Shown here piece by piece: positions 36,007-44,869 of a stretch of DNA of 49,649 nt. The DNA comes from Bacteroidota bacterium. Lineage in GTDB: Bacteria > Bacteroidota > Bacteroidia > JABEUT01. The stretch covers positions 1-49,649 of the forward strand of contig JABDCH010000005.1 in the NCBI GenBank assembly GCA_013288205.1, given 5' to 3'. Every line of letters begins with the position of its first letter. Within the stretch, counting starts at the first letter, position 1. The notes under the pieces are model-generated. The model was not told the origin of the DNA. It worked only from the letters and a program-made list of their open reading frames with translations, and did not search any database. The translations under genes were made by a program, and so were the position numbers.

Positions 36007-38088
36007 TTAGTAGGATAAAAGTTTTTCAATAGCAGCGGAAACCTTGTCGGCATTAGGCAGCATGGTAAACTCCAAAATAGAATTGAGTGGAACTGCCGGC
36101 ATATTTTCTGAACCGATAACCGTAACAGGAGCATCTAAATATTCAAAACAGTTTTGCTGGATGCGCGATGCAACCGATTGTGCAAAGCTATTATTCACCG
36201 GTTCTTCTGTCACCACCAAACAACGGCTGTGCTTCTGGACTGATGCATAAATCATTTCTTCATCAAGGGGAAACAGGGTGCGTAAATCAATTATTTCAAT
36301 CTTGCCAGGAAATTTTTTAGCAGCATTTTTAGCCCAATAAACTCCCATGCCGTATGTAATGACCGATAATGTATTATTACCCGGCTCCACACTTTGAACC
36401 ATCCTGCCTTTGCCAAACGGAATAATATAATCGGCATTAGGTTCTATGGTTTTAGCATCTTCCGTTCCTTTAATCTTCGACCAGTAGAGCCCTTTATGTT
36501 CCAGCATTACAACCGGGTTCGGATCATAATAGGCTGCTTTCAGCAAGCCCTTCAAATCAGCCCCGGTGGATGGATATGCAATTTTTATTCCGCGAATATT
36601 AGTCAATATAGATTCAACGCTTGAGGAGTGATAAGGTCCCCCGCTTCCGTATGCACCTATGGGAACTCTTACAATACAACTCACGGGCCATTTCCCATTC
36701 GTTAAATAACAGGAACGGCTTACTTCGGTAAAAAGCTGGTTTAGCCCGGGCCATATATAATCGGCAAATTGTATTTCCACAATGGGCTTGCAACCCGTAG
36801 CAGACATTCCCACTGTGCTGCCCACTATAAATGCTTCCTGTATGGGAGTATTAAATACCCTGTCATCGCCAAATTTTTGGGCCAATGTAGCTGCCTCTCT
36901 GAATACTCCACCTAATCGTCCTCCTACATCCTGCCCGTAAAACAAACATTCAGGATGTTTCTCCATTAGTTCCTGTATGGCAAAAAGAGCACAGTCTACC
37001 ATCACCTTCTTCTCTCTTCCTTCCGGTTCACGTATTCCTTTTTCTTCGGTAACTGGAGTAGGAGCAAAATCGTGTTTAAAAAGATCTTCGGGCAATGGAT
37101 CCTTAGCTTGTAATGCCTTTTCGTAATCCGCAGCTACCACAGCCGCTTCCTTTTCTTCTATTTGTTTGATCTTATCAGATGTGAATCCGGCAATTATCAG
37201 TTGGCTTCTAAGTCTTGGAAAGGGGTCGCGTTTGGCTGCTTCTTCCAAATCAGCCCGGTACCATTCTTTCCTTACACCGGAAGTATGATGGTTAAGTAAC
37301 GGAACCTTGGCATGCACCAAAAAAGGTCTGCGTTCTTCGCGGATAGTATGAATAACATCCCTCAATACCTGGAAGCTGCGCATAAAATCTGTACCATCAA
37401 TGCTTCGGGTTTCCAGTCCTTTGAATCCGCGGGCATATTCAACGGCATCCATGGCCCTTGTTTCTTTTCCGGTAGCGGAAATGTCCCAATCGTTATCCTG
37501 CACCAGGTAAAGAATAGGCAGCTTTTTAAGCACCGCCATCTGGAATGCTTCAGCTACTTCTCCCTCTGTAATCGAACCATCACCCAGCGAACAAACCACT
37601 ACTGGTTTTCCGTCAGCGTAGTTCGGTAATAACCCTTGCCTTTCCTGGTATTGTATACCCATTGCGATACCCGTTGTAGGTATGGCCTGCATACCCGTAG
37701 CCGATGACTGGTGGGGTATTTTAGGCATATTGTCTCTTCTCAGGCTGGGGTGGGAATAATAAGTCCTTCCTCCTGAAAAAGGATCGTCGGCTTTTGCCAT
37801 CAGTTGCAACATAAGCTCGTAAGGTGTTATACCTATGGAAAGCAGAATGCTATCATCACGATAATACGCACTTAAATAATCCTGGGGTTTAAGTTGCATT
37901 CCGAGGGCAATTTGCACCGCCTCGTGCCCCCTGGAAGTAGCATGAACATATTTACTGGTTATAGCAGCATTTTTCTCATATAATTCTGTCATGGCTTTGG
38001 CACAGCACATCAGTTCAAATGCCCTGATAACAGAGTTTACAGGTACAGAGCCAATCGATTCGGTTTTGGCAGTCATAGTTGTCGGCAT
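36007..38088 (-). CDS. Fused alpha/beta 2-oxoacid dehydrogenase E1
   Basis: This 693-residue thiamine diphosphate enzyme joins the E1 alpha and beta subunits of the branched-chain 2-oxoacid or pyruvate dehydrogenase type. The alpha part (about 20-330) has the TPP motif GDGSITEGE (169-177) ending at NDWDIS. A phosphorylation-loop-like YYSHPSLRRDNMPKIP lies at 110-125. The beta part (about 365-693) has GQDVGGRLGGVFREA, FNTPIQEAFIVGS (Glu that activates TPP) and ADYIWPGLNQL. Fused E1 proteins of this kind are common in Bacteroidota and usually annotated as alpha-ketoacid dehydrogenase subunit alpha/beta. E2 and E3 are not next to it. Start MPTTMTAK has a second ATG four codons later. Confidence 0.92.
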   Translation of the reverse strand: MPTTMTAKTESIGSVPVNSVIRAFELMCCAKAMTELYEKNAAITSKYVHATSRGHEAVQIALGMQLKPQDYLSAYYRDDSILLSIGITPYELMLQLMAKADDPFSGGRTYYSHPSLRRDNMPKIPHQSSATGMQAIPTTGIAMGIQYQERQGLLPNYADGKPVVVCSLGDGSITEGEVAEAFQMAVLKKLPILYLVQDNDWDISATGKETRAMDAVEYARGFKGLETRSIDGTDFMRSFQVLRDVIHTIREERRPFLVHAKVPLLNHHTSGVRKEWYRADLEEAAKRDPFPRLRSQLIIAGFTSDKIKQIEEKEAAVVAADYEKALQAKDPLPEDLFKHDFAPTPVTEEKGIREPEGREKKVMVDCALFAIQELMEKHPECLFYGQDVGGRLGGVFREAATLAQKFGDDRVFNTPIQEAFIVGSTVGMSATGCKPIVEIQFADYIWPGLNQLFTEVSRSCYLTNGKWPVSCIVRVPIGAYGSGGPYHSSSVESILTNIRGIKIAYPSTGADLKGLLKAAYYDPNPVVMLEHKGLYWSKIKGTEDAKTIEPNADYIIPFGKGRMVQSVEPGNNTLSVITYGMGVYWAKNAAKKFPGKIEIIDLRTLFPLDEEMIYASVQKHSRCLVVTEEPVNNSFAQSVASRIQQNCFEYLDAPVTVIGSENMPAVPLNSILEFTMLPNADKVSAAIEKLLSY

Positions 38089-38108
38089 ATCCGCTTGTCG
38101 TTAAAGCG

Positions 38109-38116
38109 CAAATGTA
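38109..38116 (-). promoter_or_regulatory. Predicted -7 promoter box for the E1 unit
   Basis: Minus strand TACATTTG followed by C, matching TAnnTTTG, 20 nt before ATG 38088. Confidence 0.6.
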
Positions 38117-38137
38117 GTAATTAGTTGTAAGTATTAT

Positions 38138-38156
38138 GGAGTAAGGTTTTTACTCC
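38138..38156. promoter_or_regulatory. Inverted repeat upstream of the E1 promoter
   Basis: GGAGTAA-GGTTT-TTACTCC, a perfect 7-bp inverted repeat with 5-nt spacer, 22-40 bp upstream of the E1 -7 box. That position suits an operator; a plus-strand hairpin followed by TTTT is the alternative reading, but nothing upstream on that strand needs terminating. Confidence 0.4.
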
Positions 38157-38425
38157 TTTTCAAAATTATTCGCATCCTTAGTTTCTCCATGTTTGGCAGA
38201 TAGAGAGGGAAGAGGGTAAGCATATTATATTTTTTCCTTTACATGCAACATAATGGGCTTAACCATTTCAAATATAGGCTGTTGGCAAGTAAATTTAAAT
38301 TTTACTGCAAGTAATTGGGCAGGGCATCGTCTAATTAGCCATTAACCTCTAAGCATAAGATTATTAAAATGTTATGGTTTGGTATCTGAGAGTCCTGTCA
38401 GGTCTGTTATTTTTTGTAAATATGC

Positions 38426-38433
38426 TACCTTTG
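38426..38433 (+). promoter_or_regulatory. Predicted -7 promoter box for the efflux operon
   Basis: TACCTTTG followed by G, matching TAnnTTTG, 35 nt before ATG 38469 (92 nt before the alternative ATG 38526). Confidence 0.6.
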
Positions 38434-38468
38434 GCGCAAGTTCCCGGACTGATATTTCATAATAACAC

Positions 38469-39884
38469 ATGTTCAACAAATTAAAAGAATATATACTTCC
38501 AGACATAAAAATTATAAAACGATTAATGAGCAGGCCGGGGCAGATAAAAAAACGTATCCTTTTTATTATAGCAGGTATTACCTATAGTGTATTTAGTGTG
38601 CATGCTCAAAATAAAAGACCGGATACTATTCCATCTCTAAATCTGGACCAATGTATTGCTTATGGATTGGAGAACCAGCCGAGTGTGTTGCAATCGACCA
38701 TTGGTATAACCATAGCAAAAAAGAGCAATTTCATAGCCCTTTCAACGTGGCTTCCACAAGTTAATGCAGGGGCTGACTATTACCACTATTTCCAATTGCC
38801 TACCGGTTTTTCCACCAACGCAGAAGGTGCCCCTGTTCCAATAAGAACAGGTATTTATAATTCTGTTAACCCGGAAATAACGGTATCTGAAAATTTATTT
38901 AGCCCCGGTCTTTTGTATGCAGCCAGCAGCGCTCATTTAATTGTTCAGCAGGCCAGACAAGCTAATGATAGTAGTAAAATAAGCCTTGTCGCTAATCTCA
39001 GCACGGCATTTTATAATCTATTAAATACGTTGGAACAGATAAATGTATTGAAAGAAGATACGGCTGAGTTTGCCAAGAATCAAAGGGATGCCTATCATCA
39101 ATACATAGGCGGCATAGTAGATAAAACAGATTATGAAGAGGCAAGCATTACGCTGAATAATGCCAAAGCGCAATTGAAACAGGCCATTGAAAATGTAGTG
39201 CCCGAATATGCCACGCTGAAGCAACAAATGGGTTTTCCGCCCGAAAAGCAGTTCAACGTAAACTTTGATACGGCCCAGATGGTTCGTGAAATAGTGATAG
39301 ATACCACACAGCAATTGCAATATAAAAACAGGATAGAATATCAATTGCTTGAAACCCAAAGAGGGCTGCAAGAACAAAGCATAAACTATTACAGGTTTCA
39401 ATTTTTGCCCACCCTATCTGCATTTTATACATATGATTATGAATATGAAAGTAATGTTCCTTCTAGTCTCTTTTCGCAGGCATATCCGTATTCTTATATA
39501 GGAGCCTCGCTTACCATCCCCTTATTTACGGGCTTCGGGAGGATAGAAAATGTACAAAAAGCAAAACTGCAGGGGCAGATACTTGAATTGAGTGAGATTA
39601 ACCTGAAGTCGATTATTTACGAACAATATACAACCGCCACAGCAAATTATAAAAGCAACATTTATAACATGGCGGAGCAGAGGCAAAATGTAGCTATGGC
39701 AAAGGATGTATATGGTATTGTGTCTGTACAATATAAGCAGGGTATTGTTCCTTACCTGAATGTAATAACGGCTGAAGATAATTTAACATCCTCGGAAATA
39801 AATTATTTAAACTCCCTGTTCCAGGTATTACTAAGCAAAGTAGAATTGGAAAAAGCAACAGGAACGATTCCTGTTAGTCATTAA
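38469..39884 (+). CDS. TolC family outer-membrane efflux protein
   Basis: The 471-residue protein is the trimeric channel that passes RND substrates through the outer membrane. Two tandem outer-membrane-efflux repeats are visible. LNLDQCIAYGLENQPSVLQS opens the first, and LQYKNRIEYQLLETQRGLQEQSINYYRFQFLPTLSAFYTYDYE opens the second. VQYKQGIVPYLNVITAEDNLTSSEINYL near the end matches the conserved C-terminal helix. A signal sequence (KKRILFIIAGITYSVFSVHAQ) begins about 26 residues in, so ATG 38526 (MSRPGQIKK) is a serious alternative start. I keep 38469 because its distance to the promoter box is typical here. It heads the efflux operon, with the adaptor 20 bp downstream. Confidence 0.9.
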   Translation: MFNKLKEYILPDIKIIKRLMSRPGQIKKRILFIIAGITYSVFSVHAQNKRPDTIPSLNLDQCIAYGLENQPSVLQSTIGITIAKKSNFIALSTWLPQVNAGADYYHYFQLPTGFSTNAEGAPVPIRTGIYNSVNPEITVSENLFSPGLLYAASSAHLIVQQARQANDSSKISLVANLSTAFYNLLNTLEQINVLKEDTAEFAKNQRDAYHQYIGGIVDKTDYEEASITLNNAKAQLKQAIENVVPEYATLKQQMGFPPEKQFNVNFDTAQMVREIVIDTTQQLQYKNRIEYQLLETQRGLQEQSINYYRFQFLPTLSAFYTYDYEYESNVPSSLFSQAYPYSYIGASLTIPLFTGFGRIENVQKAKLQGQILELSEINLKSIIYEQYTTATANYKSNIYNMAEQRQNVAMAKDVYGIVSVQYKQGIVPYLNVITAEDNLTSSEINYLNSLFQVLLSKVELEKATGTIPVSH

Positions 39885-39904
39885 TGAAATAAAGCATTTC
39901 TGTT

Positions 39905-41101
39905 ATGAATAGAAAGAACATCTTGGTATTATTGATAGTTTGTGCGGCATTTATCCGGTGCACCGATAAAAAGCCCCAGCAGAGTAATGTTGTTCCGGTG
40001 AATCTATACACCGTTAAAACACAAAAGGTATTTTATTACGACAAGTATCCAGCCAACACGGTTGCACTTAGCCAGGTCGATCTTCGCCCAGAAGTGCAAG
40101 GCTATATTACGGCGATGGATTTTAAGGAAGGCGACCATGTGAAAAAAGGACAGAAATTGTACGAAATTGACCAGCGTTTATTCCAGCAAGCTTACGATCA
40201 GGCAAAAGCCAACCTGGATGTAGCAAAAGGTAATTTGACAGAGGCCCAACAAGATGCTGACCGTTATACATACCTGAACAAAACAGATGCAATTGCCAAA
40301 CAAACGCTCGACCATGCCATTATAACATTAGACAATGCAAAAAATTCTGTTAAAGCTGCGGAGGAAGCTGTGAAAACAACGGAAACCAACCTGACCTATT
40401 CTACTATTTCAGCTCCCTTCGACGGAACCATTGGCATCAGCCAGGTTAGGCTTGGTAATATGGTTACAGTAGGTACGAGCGTATTAAATACCATTTCGAC
40501 AGATGACCCGATGGGGGTTGATTTTTTAATATCGGAAAAACAATTACAACATTTTGAAGATATAAAAGATAACAACCAACAAGCTGTTGATTCGCTGTTT
40601 ACTATTGTAACGCCCGATGGCTCGCTATATCCTTACACTGGAAAGATATTAATAATAGACCGTGCCGTAAATACACAAACCGGTACCATAGATGTACGGT
40701 TAACATTCCCTAACCCCAAATACTCGCTGAGGCCGGGACTAAGCTGCGTGGTAAGGGTGCATAACCAGGATACTACCCCGGAAATGGTAGTGCCTAACAA
40801 AGCCGTAGTAGAGCTAATGGGAGAATATTTTGTTTACCTGGCAAAAGACACGGTAGCACGCAATCAGGATGATTCTACAAAAACACATCCTGTTATGATA
40901 GCTCTGCAAAGAAAAATACAACCGGGCCGGATTATAGACCCCAACATCATTATAAAAGGCGGTATTAAACCGGGCGACCGCATAGTAGTCGACGGGGTGC
41001 AGTCATTGCATACTGGGTCTGTGATATCGGCAGGGCAAAAGCCTGATGGTGCCGGTAAGGCAGCAGATCATGGTAAAAAAGATAGCGCTAAAAAGAATTA
41101 G
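39905..41101 (+). CDS. RND efflux periplasmic adaptor (MFP)
   Basis: This 398-residue membrane-fusion protein links the inner-membrane RND pump to TolC. It starts with a probable lipoprotein signal (LLIVCAAFIRC, Cys followed by TDKK; Arg at -1 is unusual). The lipoyl-like half-motifs VDLRPEVQGYITAMDFKEGDHVKKGQKLYEID and LTYSTISAPFDGTIGISQVRLGNMV flank an alpha-hairpin with KANLDVAKGNLTEAQQDADRYTYLNKTDAIAKQTLD. The beta-barrel and membrane-proximal domains follow, then a Lys/Gly-rich tail. Only one adaptor exists for two downstream permeases. Confidence 0.93.
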   Translation: MNRKNILVLLIVCAAFIRCTDKKPQQSNVVPVNLYTVKTQKVFYYDKYPANTVALSQVDLRPEVQGYITAMDFKEGDHVKKGQKLYEIDQRLFQQAYDQAKANLDVAKGNLTEAQQDADRYTYLNKTDAIAKQTLDHAIITLDNAKNSVKAAEEAVKTTETNLTYSTISAPFDGTIGISQVRLGNMVTVGTSVLNTISTDDPMGVDFLISEKQLQHFEDIKDNNQQAVDSLFTIVTPDGSLYPYTGKILIIDRAVNTQTGTIDVRLTFPNPKYSLRPGLSCVVRVHNQDTTPEMVVPNKAVVELMGEYFVYLAKDTVARNQDDSTKTHPVMIALQRKIQPGRIIDPNIIIKGGIKPGDRIVVDGVQSLHTGSVISAGQKPDGAGKAADHGKKDSAKKN

Positions 41102-41122
41102 GAATTATTAATTAGGATTTTT
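41102..41122. repeat. Heptamer-type short repeat before the first RND permease
   Basis: The 22-bp gap reads GAATTAT TAATTAG GATTTTT, three 7-nt units of the same style as those between lepA and rsmE. Confidence 0.4.
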
Positions 41123-41123
41123 C

Positions 41124-44100
41124 ATGATTGCAGATGTATTTATAAGAAGACCGGTTACTGCCATAGTAGTTTCTCTTGTATTGGCTATACTGGGCGCTAT
41201 ATGCATTCTGAATCTTCCGGTAAATCAATATCCTGATATTACTCCTCCCGTGGTGCAGGTTACGGCACAATATACCGGGGCCGATGCCGAGACGGTGGAG
41301 CAGACCGTTGCCACTCCTATTGAGGAACAAATCAATGGCGCGCATGGTATGGAGTATATGCAAAGCAACAGCGCGAATAATGGGCTGATGACCATAAACA
41401 CCACATTTAAAGTTGGAACCAATATTGACATTGCCACACTGGATGTTCAAAACCGGGTAAGCATAGCTACTCCATTACTGCCTGCGGCTGTGAGCCGTTT
41501 AGGACTTCCTGTACGTGCCTTAAACCCCAGCGCATTAATGCTAGTGGCCTTATATTCTCCAAAAGGCACACACGCCATTACCTTTTTAGATAATTACACC
41601 AACATATTTATCATGGATGCTCTGTTGCGCGTGCCTGGTGTGGGTGCTATTACAACAGGGGCCGATAATTTCAGTATGCGCGTATGGCTGAACCCTGATA
41701 AAATGGCAGCATATTCATTAACGCCTACCGACGTAATTAGTGCATTGAATGAACAGAATTTACAGGTAGCTGCGGGTTCTGCGGGTGTGCCACCCCAGCA
41801 AAAAACACAAACCTATGAATTAAGTATTCTTGTAAATGGCCGCTTGAACAAGGTGGCGGACTTTGGAAACATCATTGTAAAAACCTTGCCTGATTCGGGT
41901 AAGATGGTTTACCTGAAAGATGTAGGCCAAGTGGAACTGGGTAAATTCACCTATTCGAATAATTCTTACGTAGATGATAAACGTGCTTCTATTCTTACTC
42001 TCTATCAAACCCCCGGAAGCAATGCCTTGCAAACGGCTGCTGCTATAATTAAAGAACTTGACCAGTTAAAGACATCGTTCCCAAGTGATGTCGATTACAC
42101 CATTCCTTATGAAACAGTAACCGTTGTTAAAGTATCTATGCGCGAGGTGGTGGAAACACTTCTTATTGCTCTTTGTTTGGTGGCCTTTGTGGTTTACCTG
42201 TTTCTTCAGAATTGGCGCGCCACGCTTATTCCCGTATTGGCTATACCTGTTTCCATCCTGGGTACGTTTGCCTTTTTCATTCCGCTCGACTTCACCATTA
42301 ATACGTTAACCATGTTTGGTTTTGTATTAGCCATCGGCATTGTGGTGGACGATGCTATTATTGTGGTGGAGGCCGTGCAACACTATATGGATACAGAAAA
42401 ACTTCCGGTGAAAGAAGCTACTACCCGCGCCATGCAAGACATATCTGCACCCGTAATTGCCATTGCCCTCATCCTGGCTTCGGTATTTGTTCCCGTAGGG
42501 TTTATTCCCGGTATCGTAGGTCGCCTCTATCAACAATTTGCAATCACCATAGCAGTGTCTATTGTGCTTTCCGCTTTCATTGCCCTTTCGTTAACGCCAG
42601 CGCTGTGTACACTCTTGTTAAAACCGCATGATGCCCGCGAGCGTGAACACGGCTTAGGCAAACTCTTTTTCCGTTTCAATACATGGTTCGATTCTGTTAC
42701 CAACCGCTACTCCCATGGTGTAAAAAGGGGTATTGAAAAATCAAAATATGTTATCATACTATTATTGTGTATCGGTATCGCCACATTCTTTTTATTTCAA
42801 CATAAGCCATCAGGATTTATTCCGAGTGAAGATGATGGACTGGTATATGTTACCTATGAATTGCCCGAAGCATCTTCTACCATTGAATCGGTAAATGTAA
42901 TGCAGCAGTTAATGAAGGTGGTTTCATCTACGCCAGGTGTGGAACACTATGCCGCATTGGCAGGGTTTAACGTAATAACCGGGGCCACTAAATCAAACAG
43001 CGGCACCATTTATGTGCAGCTTAAACCCTGGGAAGAGCGTACGGAAGCAGGCCAGCGTATACCCGGGTTGATAAATGTAGTCCGTCAAAAAATTGCAGAG
43101 GCCAACATCAAAAATGCCGATATAGTTGTTATCCCCCCAGCGCCAATACCAGGTATTGGGCAAACGGCGGGATTCAGCTTCCAGATTGAACAACAAAATA
43201 CAAATGACGATGTACACCAATTTGAAGCGGTAGTTAAGAATTTTGTTGCCGAAGCCAATAAAAACCCTGCTATAACAGATGCATTCAGTTATTATTCGGC
43301 GCACACACCAAGTTACAATCTTACGGTGGATAGAGAACGCTGCGAAAAGATGGGTGTTAATGTTTCCGATGTGTTTACAGCCATCCAGGTGTATATGGGC
43401 AGTTATTATGTGAACGACTTTACCTTATATAACCGTACTTTCCACGTAGTTGTGCAGGCCGATACCACCTACCGGAAAATGATAACAAATATGGATAAGT
43501 ATTATGTGCGAAACCAGTCGGGGCAAATGTTACCGTTGAGCTCGTTTATCAGTTATAAACCTTCTGAAACAGCGCCGCTTTTATCGCACTTTGATATTTT
43601 CCGTTCGGCTGAAGTAGATGGTTCTTCACCGGAAGGATATAGCAGCGGCCAGTCTATAGATGCGCTAAAACAAATCGCAACCAAAGTATTACCGCAAGGA
43701 TATGGATATGATTTCTCCGGGTTGAGCTATGAAGAAATACAGGCAGGTACATTGACGATATATATATTCATGTTCTCCCTTTTATTTGTGTTTCTCTTCC
43801 TGGCTGCCTTATACGAGAGCTGGTCAGTTCCTTTCTCTGTATTGCTGGCAGTGCCTATCGGTGCTTTTGGCGCCATACTTACCTTAATTTGTATTCCAAG
43901 CCTCACCGATAATGTATATGCACAAATCGGGTTGATAACGCTGATAGGGCTTGCCGCGAAGAATGCCATATTAATTGTAGAGTATGCCAAAGTACGTGTA
44001 GATACAGGTGAAGACCTGATACAATCAACACTGGATGCAGTGAAATTGAGGTTACGCCCCATAATAATGACATCCCTGGCCTTTATATTGGGTGTAATGC

Positions 44101-44330
44101 CGTTGGTGTTTGCATCCGGTGCAGGCGCTGTTGCCCGCCGTACCATTGGGGTTACCGTATTGGGCGGGATGGTGGCTGCTTCATCCATTGCTATATTTAT
44201 TGTGCCGGTATTATTTGTGGTAATTGTAAAAATAGCATACGGTAAAACCCAATTAGAATATTTGGCAGCACATAGGGATGAATTGGTAGCGAAAGCAAAA
44301 GAAGAGAGTGAAGGGAAGAATAACAAATGA
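41124..44330 (+). CDS. RND efflux permease (HAE1/AcrB type), first copy
   Basis: This 1068-residue inner-membrane pump uses the proton gradient to expel hydrophobic compounds. It opens MIADVFIRRPVTAIVVS, the usual HAE1 N-terminus. The TM4 proton-relay aspartates are in FGFVLAIGIVVDDAIIVVEA and the TM10 lysine in IGLAAKNAILIVEYAK. Twelve helices with two large periplasmic loops are evident. GFIPSEDDGLVYVTYELPEASS and FDGT-like porter segments are intact. It starts 22 bp after the adaptor. Roughly two thirds of residues match the second copy downstream (by-eye comparison of the N-terminal third). Substrate is unknown. Confidence 0.95.
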   Translation: MIADVFIRRPVTAIVVSLVLAILGAICILNLPVNQYPDITPPVVQVTAQYTGADAETVEQTVATPIEEQINGAHGMEYMQSNSANNGLMTINTTFKVGTNIDIATLDVQNRVSIATPLLPAAVSRLGLPVRALNPSALMLVALYSPKGTHAITFLDNYTNIFIMDALLRVPGVGAITTGADNFSMRVWLNPDKMAAYSLTPTDVISALNEQNLQVAAGSAGVPPQQKTQTYELSILVNGRLNKVADFGNIIVKTLPDSGKMVYLKDVGQVELGKFTYSNNSYVDDKRASILTLYQTPGSNALQTAAAIIKELDQLKTSFPSDVDYTIPYETVTVVKVSMREVVETLLIALCLVAFVVYLFLQNWRATLIPVLAIPVSILGTFAFFIPLDFTINTLTMFGFVLAIGIVVDDAIIVVEAVQHYMDTEKLPVKEATTRAMQDISAPVIAIALILASVFVPVGFIPGIVGRLYQQFAITIAVSIVLSAFIALSLTPALCTLLLKPHDAREREHGLGKLFFRFNTWFDSVTNRYSHGVKRGIEKSKYVIILLLCIGIATFFLFQHKPSGFIPSEDDGLVYVTYELPEASSTIESVNVMQQLMKVVSSTPGVEHYAALAGFNVITGATKSNSGTIYVQLKPWEERTEAGQRIPGLINVVRQKIAEANIKNADIVVIPPAPIPGIGQTAGFSFQIEQQNTNDDVHQFEAVVKNFVAEANKNPAITDAFSYYSAHTPSYNLTVDRERCEKMGVNVSDVFTAIQVYMGSYYVNDFTLYNRTFHVVVQADTTYRKMITNMDKYYVRNQSGQMLPLSSFISYKPSETAPLLSHFDIFRSAEVDGSSPEGYSSGQSIDALKQIATKVLPQGYGYDFSGLSYEEIQAGTLTIYIFMFSLLFVFLFLAALYESWSVPFSVLLAVPIGAFGAILTLICIPSLTDNVYAQIGLITLIGLAAKNAILIVEYAKVRVDTGEDLIQSTLDAVKLRLRPIIMTSLAFILGVMPLVFASGAGAVARRTIGVTVLGGMVAASSIAIFIVPVLFVVIVKIAYGKTQLEYLAAHRDELVAKAKEESEGKNNK

Positions 44331-44354
44331 CCCTAAATAAAAAAATACAGACAC

Positions 44355-44753
44355 ATGAAACGGGTTCAACTGTTGGTTCTATTTTTTTTGCTCATCATTT
44401 CAAAATCTTCCACTGGGCAAAGTCAGAGAGATATGAACTATGATGCAGGAGTTAAATATCATGCAGCAGATAGCGAACTGAATGCAGTGTATCATCAAAT
44501 ACTCACCACCTATTCTGACGATACGCTATTTATTAAAGAAATTAAAATTGCGCAAGGACTATGGTTGCAATTGCGCGAAGCGGAAATAAATGTGATGTAT
44601 CTGCCTGGTAAGTTTTATGGCTCGGTTGAGCCTATGTGCCAACTAATGTTGCTTGAAGATTTAACAAGAGAACGAACAAAATACTTAAGACAATGGATTG
44701 ATGGAGATGAAGAAGGAGACGTTTGTGAAGGAACAATAAAAAGAAAAAAATAA
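44355..44753 (+). CDS. LprI/DUF1311-like exported protein
   Basis: The 132-residue protein has a signal peptide (MKRVQLLVLFFLLIISKSSTGQ). Its body has the DUF1311 pattern of the lysozyme-inhibitor LprI family: ADSELNAVYHQILTTYSDD, IKIAQGLWLQLREAEINVMY, and LLEDLTRERTKYLRQWIDG. Only two mature cysteines are present (in EPMCQLM and DVCEG), which could form one disulfide; many family members have four. It is wedged between the two RND permease genes, 24 bp after the first. Whether it inhibits lysozyme or does something else in the periplasm is not known. Confidence 0.75.
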   Translation: MKRVQLLVLFFLLIISKSSTGQSQRDMNYDAGVKYHAADSELNAVYHQILTTYSDDTLFIKEIKIAQGLWLQLREAEINVMYLPGKFYGSVEPMCQLMLLEDLTRERTKYLRQWIDGDEEGDVCEGTIKRKK

Positions 44754-44837
44754 CGACTAAAAGTCTCATAAAGGTTAATACTCCTAATACAAGATGAAAG
44801 TAATGGTAAAAGAAAAAAAAGCGAACGCCTTTTCATT

Positions 44838-44865
44838 CATAACTTATAATTCATAACTCATAACT
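44838..44865. repeat. Tandem heptamer repeat upstream of the second RND permease
   Basis: Four consecutive 7-nt units: CATAACT, TATAATT, CATAACT, CATAACT, ending 4 nt before ATG 44870. No TAnnTTTG box is seen in the 116-bp gap, so the second permease is probably read through. Confidence 0.75.
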
Positions 44866-44869
44866 GCCG

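Larger units (their letters stand above)
38089..38468. other. 380-bp intergenic region between E1 and TolC genes
   Basis: This is the only gap above 300 bp. It holds the -7 boxes for the divergent genes (38109-38116 minus, 38426-38433 plus), an inverted repeat (38138-38156), and A/T-rich sequence including a near-palindrome around GTAAATTTAAATTTTAC. I see no ORF, tRNA or clear ncRNA. Confidence 0.6.

Noticed and set aside
38138-38156. Plus-strand intrinsic terminator
   Set aside because: No plus-strand gene lies upstream to be terminated; operator-like placement before the minus-strand promoter is more sensible, though unproven.
43727-44326. 199-residue minus-strand ORF inside the first RND permease
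   Set aside because: Antisense shadow; a similar shadow appears at the same place in the paralogue (47506-47934), explained by shared permease sequence.
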